From Lachnospiraceae bacterium (lineage in GTDB: Bacteria > Bacillota > Clostridia > Lachnospirales > Lachnospiraceae): a DNA stretch of 64,000 nt. This document shows positions 17,741 to 25,941 of this stretch, piece by piece. A model generated the notes under the pieces. It was not told where the DNA came from, searched no databases, and was given only the letters and a program-made list of their open reading frames with translations. The stretch spans positions 1 through 64,000 of the forward strand of contig CAJTCL010000009.1 of NCBI GenBank assembly GCA_910575005.1, read 5' to 3'. The first letter of the stretch is position 1. Each line of letters starts with the position of its first letter. Position numbers and translations under genes: made by a program.

Positions 17741-18691
17741 TTATCCAACTTTTTTTATCTTTCCATCACTGCATTCACTGACAATATAATGTGGTCTCTT
17801 TTTGGATTCCACATATGTTTTTCCAATATATTGTCCAATCACACCAAGACAAAAAAGCTGCACACCGCCAATAAATACCATCACACACATATTCGATGCC
17901 CAGCCTTGCACCTCTTCTCCAAAAACCATTTTCTTGACAATAATAAACAAAATCGCCAACAAAGAAACACCAGTACATCCCATTCCCATCCAGGAAGCAA
18001 TACTGAGCGGCATTTGCGAAAAACTGATAATTCCATCCATAGAATATTTCAAAAGTTTCCAAAAACTCCACTTTGTCTCTCCAGCAGTCCGCTCCACATT
18101 TTCAAAAGAATACCAATAAGTACGAAATCCAATCCAGCCAAAAATACCCTTAGAAAAACGATTTTGTTCCCCCATCTCTACGATGGCCTCCACCATTTCT
18201 CTCTTCATCAAACGGTAATCTCTGGCTCCATCTACAATATCTGCATCTGATATTTTGTTGATTAATCTATAAAATATTTTTGCAAATAAAGAACGAATCG
18301 GCGGCTCTCCTTCTCTATCCACTCGCCGTGTAGCAACACTGTCATACTCTCCTGACTCCAATACTTTAATCATTTCTGGTAAAATGGCTGGTGGATCTTG
18401 CAAATCTGCATCCATCACCGCCACATAATCTCCAGTCGCATTACAAAATCCTGCATACATCGCTGCCTCCTTCCCAAAATTCCTGGAAAAAGAAAGATAA
18501 TGTGCATAAGATCTTCTTTTAGAAATTTGGCGTATTACATTCAATGTATCATCTTTTGAACCATCATTGATATACAGAATCTCAAATTCATAGTTCTTCA
18601 TTTGCTCTACAATCTTTGCCATCTCAACATCAAAGAGCCGTAAACATGCCTCTTCATTATAACATGGAATAATCAAACTAATTTTCTTCAT
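17741..18691 (-). CDS. GT2-family glycosyltransferase of the GtrB/YfdH type
   Basis: 316 residues. Catalytic domain: SLIIPCYNEE at 4-13, YINDGSKDDT near 40, VMDADLQDPP near 92 with the metal-binding D-x-D. Two C-terminal helices (about 230-300) and the QYIGKTYVESKKRP ending are typical of bactoprenol glucosyltransferases. It would charge undecaprenyl phosphate with a hexose for the GtrA-type flippase downstream. RBS GAGGGATAAGG abuts the ATG. It lies 46 bp after the DUF6056 gene and 91 bp before the DUF2142 gene, in one direction. Confidence 0.85.
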   Translation of the reverse strand: MKKISLIIPCYNEEACLRLFDVEMAKIVEQMKNYEFEILYINDGSKDDTLNVIRQISKRRSYAHYLSFSRNFGKEAAMYAGFCNATGDYVAVMDADLQDPPAILPEMIKVLESGEYDSVATRRVDREGEPPIRSLFAKIFYRLINKISDADIVDGARDYRLMKREMVEAIVEMGEQNRFSKGIFGWIGFRTYWYSFENVERTAGETKWSFWKLLKYSMDGIISFSQMPLSIASWMGMGCTGVSLLAILFIIVKKMVFGEEVQGWASNMCVMVFIGGVQLFCLGVIGQYIGKTYVESKKRPHYIVSECSDGKIKKVG

Positions 18692-18737
18692 CCTTATCCC
18701 TCACCATCTGTATCTTCATTACTCTCAATACTTTAAG

Positions 18738-20075
18738 CTAAACAATTCTTTGAAACAAACTGCCTGTATTCAAAGCAAAGGATAGCCCCGAAAGTATTAC
18801 AATTGGAATCAATAATTTCTTCTTTTCCTTTTCGCTTAGACATCTTCTCCAAAGATAACCCGAACAGACAAGCAATGCCATCTGCCAGAAGAAAAAAGTA
18901 CGGCTGCCTGATACCCATACCGATGGCGCAAATCCCATAATAACTCTAGTAGCAAAACCAATTCCCAGTACCGCCAACAAAACAAATCCATCTTGTTTAT
19001 TATCACAGAAAATTAAAAATACATCCCATAACACAAACAACATAATTCCGATATAAAAAATAATAGTCAATACTGACCATTCCTTGCCTGGCAGATACGT
19101 TCCCTTTTGTTGCAGAGAGTCTTTCATATAAACAACCTCTGGAACAAGCCTTGCAACCTCTCCTAAAAGATAGCCCATTACAACAGTTCCTACAAATGGA
19201 ATCACAGCCATATATTTTTTCCAAATCGCAATTGGTTTTCTCCAAATCACCACACAAAGCAACATCAAAAAAATTACAAACAGATAATTGCTCTCAAAAA
19301 TACTCATATGACAAATAGAAGTAACACCGATATCCAACTTATTCCATACCGTGAGTTCGGAAAACTCCTTAAAATATGTAGATATCTCCACTGTCTTACG
19401 CGATCCATTTCCTGGACAAGTCAAAATAAAAATTAATGACAATATCGTTGTAAACATATATCCCCAAATCCATCTACTGATCTGCATTTTTTCGCATAAC
19501 ATATAGAGAATACAACAGATACATACACCTGCCACAGCCAATGCTGCTTGCTCTTGATTACAGGCAAATACAGCTAACACAATTCCTGCTACTCCCAGAT
19601 ACCATCTCACCTCTTGGCCTTGAAATAATTTTTTCATAATCAAAAACAGTCCGCAAAAACATGCAAATGGCCACACATAGTTCATAATAACAGCAATCCA
19701 TCCTGCAGTATCTAAAGCTCTTATATCATAGCAGGAAAATAAAAGGCATAAAAATATTGCAAAATTAGGGGTATAATATTCATCCAACAACTTTACTACC
19801 CCATAGACAACAAATGTCCAAATTATAGTGTCCAGAATTTTCCACAGCATCACATGTCTTGTAAAAAACAGCAACCCCGTCTCGATCAACAAGCGGGAAC
19901 TCCACGTGCGATATCGATTTACAATATATTCACCATAAGACATTTGATCTAATTGTTCTGAAAACCAAATACCATCACCATCCACCGGCATTCGTGTATG
20001 CCATATAGCTACTATTAGAAATACCAAAAAAAATATGTAATTTTTCTTTATAAAATCCATAATTTTTATCTTCAT
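18738..20075 (-). CDS. Polytopic membrane protein, DUF6056-like
   Basis: 445 residues with about ten membrane helices and a first extracellular loop carrying MPVDGDGIWFSEQL and a WSSRLLIE motif, as in DUF6056 and related GT-C-like proteins. The start is ATG 20075 because AAGGAGTGTACGA precedes it; the longer frame to 20117 overlaps the upstream gene. It sits between the DUF2142 and GT2 genes in the glycan operon. I infer a polyprenyl-linked sugar transferase or polymerase; no catalytic residues can be assigned with confidence. Confidence 0.7.
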   Translation of the reverse strand: MKIKIMDFIKKNYIFFLVFLIVAIWHTRMPVDGDGIWFSEQLDQMSYGEYIVNRYRTWSSRLLIETGLLFFTRHVMLWKILDTIIWTFVVYGVVKLLDEYYTPNFAIFLCLLFSCYDIRALDTAGWIAVIMNYVWPFACFCGLFLIMKKLFQGQEVRWYLGVAGIVLAVFACNQEQAALAVAGVCICCILYMLCEKMQISRWIWGYMFTTILSLIFILTCPGNGSRKTVEISTYFKEFSELTVWNKLDIGVTSICHMSIFESNYLFVIFLMLLCVVIWRKPIAIWKKYMAVIPFVGTVVMGYLLGEVARLVPEVVYMKDSLQQKGTYLPGKEWSVLTIIFYIGIMLFVLWDVFLIFCDNKQDGFVLLAVLGIGFATRVIMGFAPSVWVSGSRTFFFWQMALLVCSGYLWRRCLSEKEKKKLLIPIVILSGLSFALNTGSLFQRIV

Positions 20076-20091
20076 TCGTACACTCCTTATG

Positions 20092-21486
20092 CTACCAACA
20101 ATAAAAATACAAGGCATACACTGCCACTATCAAAAACATTCCCATACCACCAATCGTTTTTTCTGTAAAATGTTTTACTTTGTTTTGTACTCCATGTTGA
20201 TTTACTAATACACAAAAAACGGGAATCGCTGGAATAAAATAGCGTCCCTGTACCCCTGCAGCAATCTCCGCGCCTACCTCATTCTCTCTCCCATAGCCAA
20301 TATACATAGCCATTACAATCCCTGCACAGACAATCAGGAACGTAATCAAACACAAAATTCTGTCTTTCAAACTTATTTTATTGCAGGCCTCATTAGCGTC
20401 CAGACAACTCACAAATATCAAAAACATAGGTACTATAAATTGCAGAGGTCCTAAAGAATAAGTTAGACTTCCTAATATATTCAATGACAGCATATATTCG
20501 CTGAATCTATATACAAATGTTTTTACTAAGACTTCTACAATAAAATAGGGATGCTCCACTAGATATTGTGTCTGTGTGATCTCTCCCTCTCCCATTGCTG
20601 CTTGTCCTGCATTGACTGCTGAAGCAGCATCTCCGATTCCCATATATCCGCTGATCAACAGTGGAAGCAATGCTAGTACGAAACATTTCCAATACTGCTT
20701 CTTTATACCAAATTTTTTCATAGGAATTAAAAATACCAGCAATCCCAGCAATATATATACATACTTATACAAAAAAACCATACTTAAAAGTACCCCTAAT
20801 TTACATGTATCTTTCCATATTAGTATTTGCTTTTCTCCATATGCATAATAAAAACATGCTGCCACAAATAATAGACAAAAGCCATTAAGCATAGCATCAG
20901 GAGAATCTGAAGCTGCCTGAAAAACAGTCATTGGAAGCATAGCAATCGTTGCCATAGTATTTTTTAATATGGGAGTAATTCTCACTGATACATAGGCCAT
21001 CACTAAAAATACCAACAAATTAAAAATTCTGGACAATACAACAGACCAATAAACGCTCATTTGAAACATTCTTCCCAAAAACAGTCCTAAAGCCTGGGGA
21101 TAGTAAAACAATGACACAAGTCTTCCTGGCATTGACAAATAACCTTTATTTTTTGAAAACTTTACAGTATTTAAATATTGACTATACACTTTTCCTTCTC
21201 CGCTTTCAGATTTTGTAATATGATAATCAACTTCCGCTATATTTTCCGGCACTGTAACCATACCTGCTTTATGGGATGATAAATTTAACATCGGGCTAAG
21301 TAAATTCCCATAAGATACATCAGTTGCCCATATATAATGTGTCCATCCATCACACTCATGAAACGGCGGATTAATGCAAGCTATAATAATTCCAGTACAC
21401 AGTGCAACCAATAAAAATAAATTTGCTGCCTTATCTTTGGCTAATATAGTCTGGAATACGGCTGCCCTCTCCTTTATTCCTTGCAA
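20092..21486 (-). CDS. DUF2142-family membrane protein (first gene of the glycan operon)
   Basis: 464 residues, shorter than the operon's second DUF2142 protein. The first helix is LFLLVALCTGIIIACI, then the extracellular motif PPFHECDGWTHYIWA (the family's PDE-x-x-H position), SDSPDAML near 190, and the terminal GVQGRYFIPAIP. The start is TTG 21486: AAGGAGGTG lies at ideal spacing and no ATG is near. It heads at least six genes read from the promoter at 21576-21604. Predicted role is in building or exporting a surface polysaccharide. Confidence 0.8.
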   Translation of the reverse strand: MQGIKERAAVFQTILAKDKAANLFLLVALCTGIIIACINPPFHECDGWTHYIWATDVSYGNLLSPMLNLSSHKAGMVTVPENIAEVDYHITKSESGEGKVYSQYLNTVKFSKNKGYLSMPGRLVSLFYYPQALGLFLGRMFQMSVYWSVVLSRIFNLLVFLVMAYVSVRITPILKNTMATIAMLPMTVFQAASDSPDAMLNGFCLLFVAACFYYAYGEKQILIWKDTCKLGVLLSMVFLYKYVYILLGLLVFLIPMKKFGIKKQYWKCFVLALLPLLISGYMGIGDAASAVNAGQAAMGEGEITQTQYLVEHPYFIVEVLVKTFVYRFSEYMLSLNILGSLTYSLGPLQFIVPMFLIFVSCLDANEACNKISLKDRILCLITFLIVCAGIVMAMYIGYGRENEVGAEIAAGVQGRYFIPAIPVFCVLVNQHGVQNKVKHFTEKTIGGMGMFLIVAVYALYFYCW

Positions 21487-21550
21487 TTTTTTGCACCTCC
21501 TTATTTTCCTGTCATTTAAATAAAATTACTCTGTATAATTTCCCTATTTC

Positions 21551-21564
21551 GTCGATAATTCGAC
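21551..21564. promoter_or_regulatory. Perfect palindrome at the start of the glycan operon transcript
   Basis: GTCGATAATTCGAC is a perfect 14-bp palindrome. It lies about 5-18 bp downstream of the predicted transcription start of the minus-strand operon, a repressor position. The divergent XRE gene at 21698 is the nearest candidate regulator; this link is inference. Confidence 0.45.
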
Positions 21565-21575
21565 ATTACGTTAAA

Positions 21576-21604
21576 ATTATACGATATAAAACATTATTTT
21601 GCAA
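21576..21604 (-). promoter_or_regulatory. Promoter of the glycan operon
   Basis: Minus strand -35 TTGCAA (21604-21599), 17-bp spacer, perfect -10 TATAAT (21581-21576). The start is near 21569, about 80 bp before the TTG start codon. Confidence 0.7.
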
Positions 21605-21697
21605 CGAAAAATCGAATATTATTAACGATGTTACTTTTTTGAAGATTTGAGAACTAAAAGGATATTTACATTTAAAATTCTATAAGGCGGTGAATTT

Positions 21698-22003
21698 ATG
21701 ATTGATGTCTTAGAACAAATTGTATATTACAGAAAACAAAAAGACTGGTCAGAATACCAGCTTGCCGAAGAATCCGGTTTAACCCAATCTACAATTTCCT
21801 CCTGGTACCGGAAAAATATAATTCCCTCCATCCCCTCTCTGGAAAAAGTCTGCAATGCCTTTGGCATCACCCTTTCCCAATTCTTCTCTACAGAGAATGA
21901 TGATTTTTCTTTGACGCCAAAGCAGAAAGAACTACTGCAAGAGGCAGGACATCTGACTGAGGAACAACTGGCCGCTTTAATCGCATTTTTTAAAACACTT
22001 TGA
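21698..22003 (+). CDS. XRE-family transcriptional regulator, 101 aa
   Basis: One helix-turn-helix domain at residues 5-62 (YQLAEESGLTQSTISSWYRK as the HTH core), then a short helical tail (LTPKQKELLQEAGHLTEEQL). This compact form is common in Lachnospiraceae; targets are unknown. RBS AAGGCGG lies 8 bp before ATG. It is divergent from the glycan operon, with the promoter and palindrome of that operon in the 211 bp between, so local control of surface-polysaccharide expression is a reasonable guess. A terminator follows at 22031. Confidence 0.8.
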   Translation: MIDVLEQIVYYRKQKDWSEYQLAEESGLTQSTISSWYRKNIIPSIPSLEKVCNAFGITLSQFFSTENDDFSLTPKQKELLQEAGHLTEEQLAALIAFFKTL

Positions 22004-22030
22004 ACATATTGATCCAGCAGTTATAATATG

Positions 22031-22063
22031 AGGGCTGCCACATATCATAAATGTGGCAGCCCT
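22031..22063. terminator. Terminator between convergent genes
   Basis: AGGGCTGCCACAT / ATGTGGCAGCCCT forms a perfect 13-bp stem with a 7-nt loop and a short T run. It serves the XRE gene (+) and possibly the 82-aa gene (-). Confidence 0.75.
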
Positions 22064-22089
22064 TTGACTCTAAATTATCATACTAATAT

Positions 22090-22338
22090 TCAATCCCGAA
22101 AACATTCCACAAACAGCCGAAATGCATATTTAAATCCTCTCTCAAATCCATTTTCCTCTGCAGCTGAGGCCACCAAGAACGCCTTATCACGATAACGCTC
22201 ATATTCCTGACGACCCAGGCTTGCTTCTTCCTCTTTTAAAAGAATGAGAATCTCCTCTTTTATCCTTCTGCTGCCAGCATCCGCCGCATCCATATCCTGT
22301 ATGATTTGCCTATACCATTCTTTTATCATTTTGCCCAC
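22090..22338 (-). CDS. Small hypothetical protein, 82 aa
   Basis: I do not recognise it with certainty. The protein is entirely helical and charged (SRRIKEEILILLKEEEASLG; FERGFKYAFRLF), without signal or membrane segment. It resembles small Lachnospiraceae helical proteins often found beside XRE regulators. RBS AAAGGGTGG lies before ATG. It lies between two XRE genes and is divergent from the second; their shared 184-bp gap contains paired repeats at 22400-22434. Confidence 0.55.
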   Translation of the reverse strand: MGKMIKEWYRQIIQDMDAADAGSRRIKEEILILLKEEEASLGRQEYERYRDKAFLVASAAEENGFERGFKYAFRLFVECFRD

Positions 22339-22399
22339 CCTTTCTTGTACTTTTTGGTATTTCCTTTATCAATTTCTCGTTTTCCCCCGTCATATGTAT

Positions 22400-22434
22400 C
22401 TTATGTAAATATTTTAGTTGCTTATGTAAATATT
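22400..22434. promoter_or_regulatory. Paired operator-like direct repeats
   Basis: CTTATGTAAATATT occurs twice, at 22400-22413 and 22421-22434, exactly 21 bp apart (two helical turns). They lie in the divergent region between the 82-aa gene and the XRE gene starting at 22523. Cooperative binding and autoregulation by that repressor is inferred. Confidence 0.5.
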
Positions 22435-22522
22435 GTCAATACTTTGCGGTTTCTTTCGTAAACCTCTTTGCTTGACTTTCTTTTTTTTCCTTGCTACCAT
22501 GAAAACAGAAAGAGGTGAGCTT

Positions 22523-23074
22523 ATGACACAAGGTGAGCGCATAAGAATATTGAGAAAAACACTTGGTTTGTCCGGTGAAAAATTCGGCAACAAATTAGGA
22601 GTAACAAAAACAGCGATTAGCCGTATTGAAAATGGCAGTAACCATGTTACCGATCAAATGTTTAAATCTATCTGCCGTGAATTTCAGGTAAATGAAATTT
22701 GGCTGCAAACCGGAGAGGGCAGCATGTTTCAGGAAATTCCTCTCAAAGATGCGTATATGCAGGCAGCCACTGAACTTTGCAGACGCAATGACACAGCAGC
22801 CATGCAAGCTTTAATTAATTATTGGAAAATGGATCCTGACAGGCAAAAAGTATTTTGGGATCAATTGTTAGAAATTGCAGAGTTATACAAAATGACAAGC
22901 AGCATCCATAAAGTACAGACATCCTCGCCTGCTGCCCCAATTCCGACAGACAAAAACCATCTAACATCCGAAAAAATTGATGCCGAAGTGGAGGAATACC
23001 GCCGCGAACTTGAACTTGAAGCAAGAGTAACGGCAAAATCCGAAGTTTCCGAAGATATAAAAAAGAACGCCTGA
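22523..23074 (+). CDS. XRE-family repressor, 183 aa
   Basis: The start is the ATG with RBS AGAGGTGAGCTT; the longer frame from 22433 begins inside the operator repeats and reads Phe-rich non-family sequence. The HTH occupies residues 4-60 (RIRILRKTLGLSGEKFGNKL, then AISRIENG), followed by EIWLQTGEG, a pattern of phage-type and ICE-type repressors. The C-terminal half is helical and ends in charged sequence (EYRRELELEARV), probably for dimerisation. No phage genes surround it. Targets probably include its own promoter. Confidence 0.8.
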   Translation: MTQGERIRILRKTLGLSGEKFGNKLGVTKTAISRIENGSNHVTDQMFKSICREFQVNEIWLQTGEGSMFQEIPLKDAYMQAATELCRRNDTAAMQALINYWKMDPDRQKVFWDQLLEIAELYKMTSSIHKVQTSSPAAPIPTDKNHLTSEKIDAEVEEYRRELELEARVTAKSEVSEDIKKNA

Positions 23075-23304
23075 ACAAAACAAAATAATTTCTTAAGATT
23101 TTCTTCTCTTGAAAGAGCTGTCAGCAAATGATAAGATAAACCTACTTTAATTGAAAACTTTACATTTAGGTAATTGCAAAACTGCAGAGTTACACTGTAT
23201 ACAATAGCAGCTTTGCAATTATCCAATGTGTCAAAAACCCCTTGCTTTAACTATGGAGAATTTCAACTAAATATCGTGTAACCATTTAGTAGAAGGAGTA
23301 TATC

Positions 23305-23982
23305 ATGGCCCACATATTACTGGTAGAAGATGACAAGAGTATTGTCACAAATTTAAGTGAATTTCTGCAAAAAGAAGGCTATTCCATCACTGCCGTTGAC
23401 GGACAGCGCAAATGTCTGGCACTACTGGAAGAAAACGCCTGTGAATATGATCTAATCTTGCTGGATGTCTCTCTCGCGGATGGAAATGGATTCTCTATCT
23501 GCCGTGCTGCTAAGGCTATGACCAATCTTCCTGTGATCTTTCTCACTGCTTCAGGAGATGAATACAGTGTGGTCACAGGCTTAGATTTGGGCGCAGATGA
23601 CTATATATCCAAACCTTTTCGGCCACGGGAACTGGTGTCCCGCATCAACAATATTCTACGACGCTATGGCAAAGCAACGGCACTTTTGGAATACAAAAAT
23701 ATCAGTGTAGACGCCGTAAAGGGTACTGTCCAAAAGGATGGTCAAGAAATCTTTCTATCCGCACTGGAATACCGCTTGCTTTTGTACTTTCTTAATAATC
23801 AAGGAATTGTCCTCTCTCGTTCCAAGCTTTTGGAAGCTCTCTGGGATATCGCAGGAGAATTTGTCAATGATAACACTTTAACAGTATATATCAAACGCCT
23901 TCGAGAAAAAATTGAAGAAAATCCGCAAAATCCGCTTCTAATTAAAACCGTTCGCGGACTGGGTTATAAAATGGGGGACTAA
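23305..23982 (+). CDS. OmpR/PhoB-family response regulator
   Basis: 225 residues. Receiver domain 1-118 with acidic pair D9-D10, phosphoacceptor D54, T81 and K103 all present. Winged-helix DNA-binding domain about 130-225 (NQGIVLSRSKLLEALWD; IKTVRGLGYKMG). RBS AGAAGGAGTATATC lies before ATG. The histidine kinase follows after 3 bp and an ABC exporter after that, the BceRS-BceAB-like layout in which the regulator turns on the transporter in response to peptide antibiotics. Its likely binding site is the triple repeat at 25183-25210. Confidence 0.9.
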   Translation: MAHILLVEDDKSIVTNLSEFLQKEGYSITAVDGQRKCLALLEENACEYDLILLDVSLADGNGFSICRAAKAMTNLPVIFLTASGDEYSVVTGLDLGADDYISKPFRPRELVSRINNILRRYGKATALLEYKNISVDAVKGTVQKDGQEIFLSALEYRLLLYFLNNQGIVLSRSKLLEALWDIAGEFVNDNTLTVYIKRLREKIEENPQNPLLIKTVRGLGYKMGD

Positions 23983-23985
23983 ACA

Positions 23986-24993
23986 ATGAAATTTTTAAGA
24001 AATCCAGAAATTCAAAAAAGCCTGCTCTGGCATCTTTTTCTAGCTGTGCTGGCAGGATGTATTGGCTTTTTGCACAGCTTTATCACTGGACTTTATCTGC
24101 TGATATTTGGTACACTCTATACACTTTCCTATTACTTGATCACTTGGCAGCGCTATCGACGCCTGCAGCAGTTAAGTTTGGAATTAGATACCATGCTCCA
24201 CAACAATACTCCTGTACAATTTGAGAAATATCGTGAAGGAGAATTATCTATTTTAGAAAGTGAGCTCTCCAAAATGACGCTGCGTCTCAGTGAGCAAACC
24301 TTGGCACTTGCCAATGATAAAAAACTTCTTGCTGATTCTATGGCTGATATCTCCCATCAAATCCGTTCCCCGCTGACTGCCTCCAATTTAATTCTCTCTC
24401 TGCTTCGGGAACCAGCATTGCCATCACCTCGCAGACAACAACTTCTTCAGGAACTCTCACAGCTCTTGTCCCGCATTGAATGGCTGGTGGAAGCACTTCT
24501 AAAAATCTCCAAAATGGATGCTGGAACTGTGCAGATGCAGCATATTCCTGTCTCTGTGGATGATGTGATTACCGCTGCTGCTGAACCACTCTTAATTCCA
24601 ATGGAGTTGCGCGAACAGACACTGACCATTCATAAGGAAACGTCAAGTCAGGCAAAGTTTACAGGGGATCTTGCCTGGACCACAGAAGCAGTTCTAAACA
24701 TCCTCAAAAACTGTATGGAGCATACGCCCGCTGGCGGAACCATCGAGGTTACTTTCTCTGAAAATACCATCTATACGCAAATCATCATTGAGGACAATGG
24801 ACCTGGGTTTACCAAAGAAGATCTGCCCCATCTCTTTGAACGCTTCTATAAAGGAAAAAATGCCTCTGAACACAGCATCGGTATTGGTCTTGCTCTGTCC
24901 CGTATGATTGTCAGCCAGCAAAACGGCACCCTGAAAGCGGAAAATCGTTCTCATGGCGGCGCCCGCTTCATCATTAAGTTTTATAAGAAATGA
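23986..24993 (+). CDS. Sensor histidine kinase, intramembrane-sensing type
   Basis: 335 residues. Two adjacent helices (about 14-52) with hardly any loop outside the membrane, as in BceS-like kinases that sense through their transporter. HisKA follows with H124 in DISHQIRSPL, then HATPase_c: N box NILKNCMEHTP near 240, G1 DNGPGF near 270, G2 GIGIGLAL near 300. It is 3 bp after the regulator gene. An inverted-repeat element begins at its stop codon and separates it from the ABC genes. Partner assignment rests on context. Confidence 0.88.
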   Translation: MKFLRNPEIQKSLLWHLFLAVLAGCIGFLHSFITGLYLLIFGTLYTLSYYLITWQRYRRLQQLSLELDTMLHNNTPVQFEKYREGELSILESELSKMTLRLSEQTLALANDKKLLADSMADISHQIRSPLTASNLILSLLREPALPSPRRQQLLQELSQLLSRIEWLVEALLKISKMDAGTVQMQHIPVSVDDVITAAAEPLLIPMELREQTLTIHKETSSQAKFTGDLAWTTEAVLNILKNCMEHTPAGGTIEVTFSENTIYTQIIIEDNGPGFTKEDLPHLFERFYKGKNASEHSIGIGLALSRMIVSQQNGTLKAENRSHGGARFIIKFYKK

Positions 24994-25169
24994 TAACTAT
25001 TCAGAACCCCAAGCCACAGACATGCCAGCAAAGCTGTCATTCGCCTCTAACGAGGCTTCTGTCTGTGGCTGAGGGGATGATCGCCCTCCTGAAAATAAAT
25101 ATTCATCCCTTCTCAAATGAATTTGAAAGGTCTGAATATCTATTTTCATGGGGTTCTGAATAATTATCA
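24991..25169. repeat. Inverted-repeat element between kinase and ABC genes
   Basis: TGATAACTATTCAGAACCCC (24991-25010) is matched by its inverted copy GGGGTTCTGAATAATTATCA (25150-25169) with one mismatch. Inside, AGCCACAGACA pairs with TGTCTGTGGCT. The 179-bp unit thus folds into a long cruciform and overlaps the kinase stop codon. A partial copy of the arm lies at 28927-28958, beyond the permease gene. MITE-like element or long terminator; no T tract is seen. Confidence 0.6.
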
Positions 25170-25182
25170 CAAATGACAATTT

Positions 25183-25210
25183 TGTCACATTACAGTCACC
25201 GAGATGTCAC
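25183..25210 (+). promoter_or_regulatory. Three tandem TGTCAC/AGTCAC repeats, 11-bp period
   Basis: TGTCAC at 25183-25188, AGTCAC at 25194-25199 and TGTCAC at 25205-25210, spaced exactly 11 bp, sit 48-75 bp upstream of the ABC ATPase start. Tandem hexamers in helical phase are typical OmpR-family sites, so this is the likely operator of the neighbouring regulator. A -10 such as TAAACT (25221-25226) would fit activator-dependent transcription, but is not certain. Confidence 0.55.
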
Positions 25211-25257
25211 TGAATTTGTTTAAACTCTTAAGTAAAAATATAGTAAGGAGCAACGAG

Positions 25258-25941
25258 ATGGAAATTTTAAAAGCAGAACATGTGACAAAAATCTATGGCA
25301 CTGATCAAAATCAGGTAAAAGCGTTGGATGATGTCTCTTTTACCATAAACAAAGGCGAATTTGTGGCAATTATCGGGCCATCCGGTTCTGGAAAATCTAC
25401 CCTGCTGCATATATTGGGCGGCGTAGACACTCCCACTTCCGGCAAAGTATATATGGAAGGCACCGACGTCTATGCACAGAACGAAAGCCAGCTTGCAATC
25501 TTCCGCAGAAGGCAGGTAGGATTGATTTACCAGTTTTATAACTTAATCCCTGTATTAAATGTAACAGAAAATATGACGCTTCCTGTCCTCATGGATGGAA
25601 GACCGATCAACCAAGAACGTCTTGAGGAGCTGCTTCACCTTCTGGCACTTAATGGCAGAGAAGGACATCTGCCCAATCAGCTTTCTGGCGGACAACAGCA
25701 GCGTGTATCCATCGGAAGAGCCCTGATGAACGCTCCCGCTGTAGTACTTGCTGATGAACCTACCGGAAATCTGGATTCCAAAAACAGCCAGGAAATTGTA
25801 GAACTGCTAAAATACTCCAATGAGAAATACAAACAAACTTTGGTGGTAATTACGCATGATGAAAATATTGCACTGCAGGCAAACCGTATTCTGGCTATTG
25901 AAGATGGCAAAATTACGAGAGACGAGGTGATCCGGCCATGA
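25258..25941 (+). CDS. ABC transporter ATPase (BceA/MacB-like)
   Basis: 227 residues. Walker A GPSGSGKST near 41, signature LSGGQQQR near 140, Walker B VVLADEPTGNLD near 162, switch His in VVITHD near 195. The start is ATG 25258 with AAGGAG 7 bp upstream; the ORF start at 25204 lies within the operator repeats. Its stop overlaps the permease start (ATGA), so the two are coupled. It energises export or removal of a substrate, probably a cell-envelope-active peptide, as judged from the two-component neighbours. Confidence 0.9.
   Translation: MEILKAEHVTKIYGTDQNQVKALDDVSFTINKGEFVAIIGPSGSGKSTLLHILGGVDTPTSGKVYMEGTDVYAQNESQLAIFRRRQVGLIYQFYNLIPVLNVTENMTLPVLMDGRPINQERLEELLHLLALNGREGHLPNQLSGGQQQRVSIGRALMNAPAVVLADEPTGNLDSKNSQEIVELLKYSNEKYKQTLVVITHDENIALQANRILAIEDGKITRDEVIRP

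Noticed and set aside
25239-25244. TATAGT as -10 of the ABC operon
   Set aside because: Although 17 bp from TTGTTT, it would start the transcript at or after the ribosome binding site.
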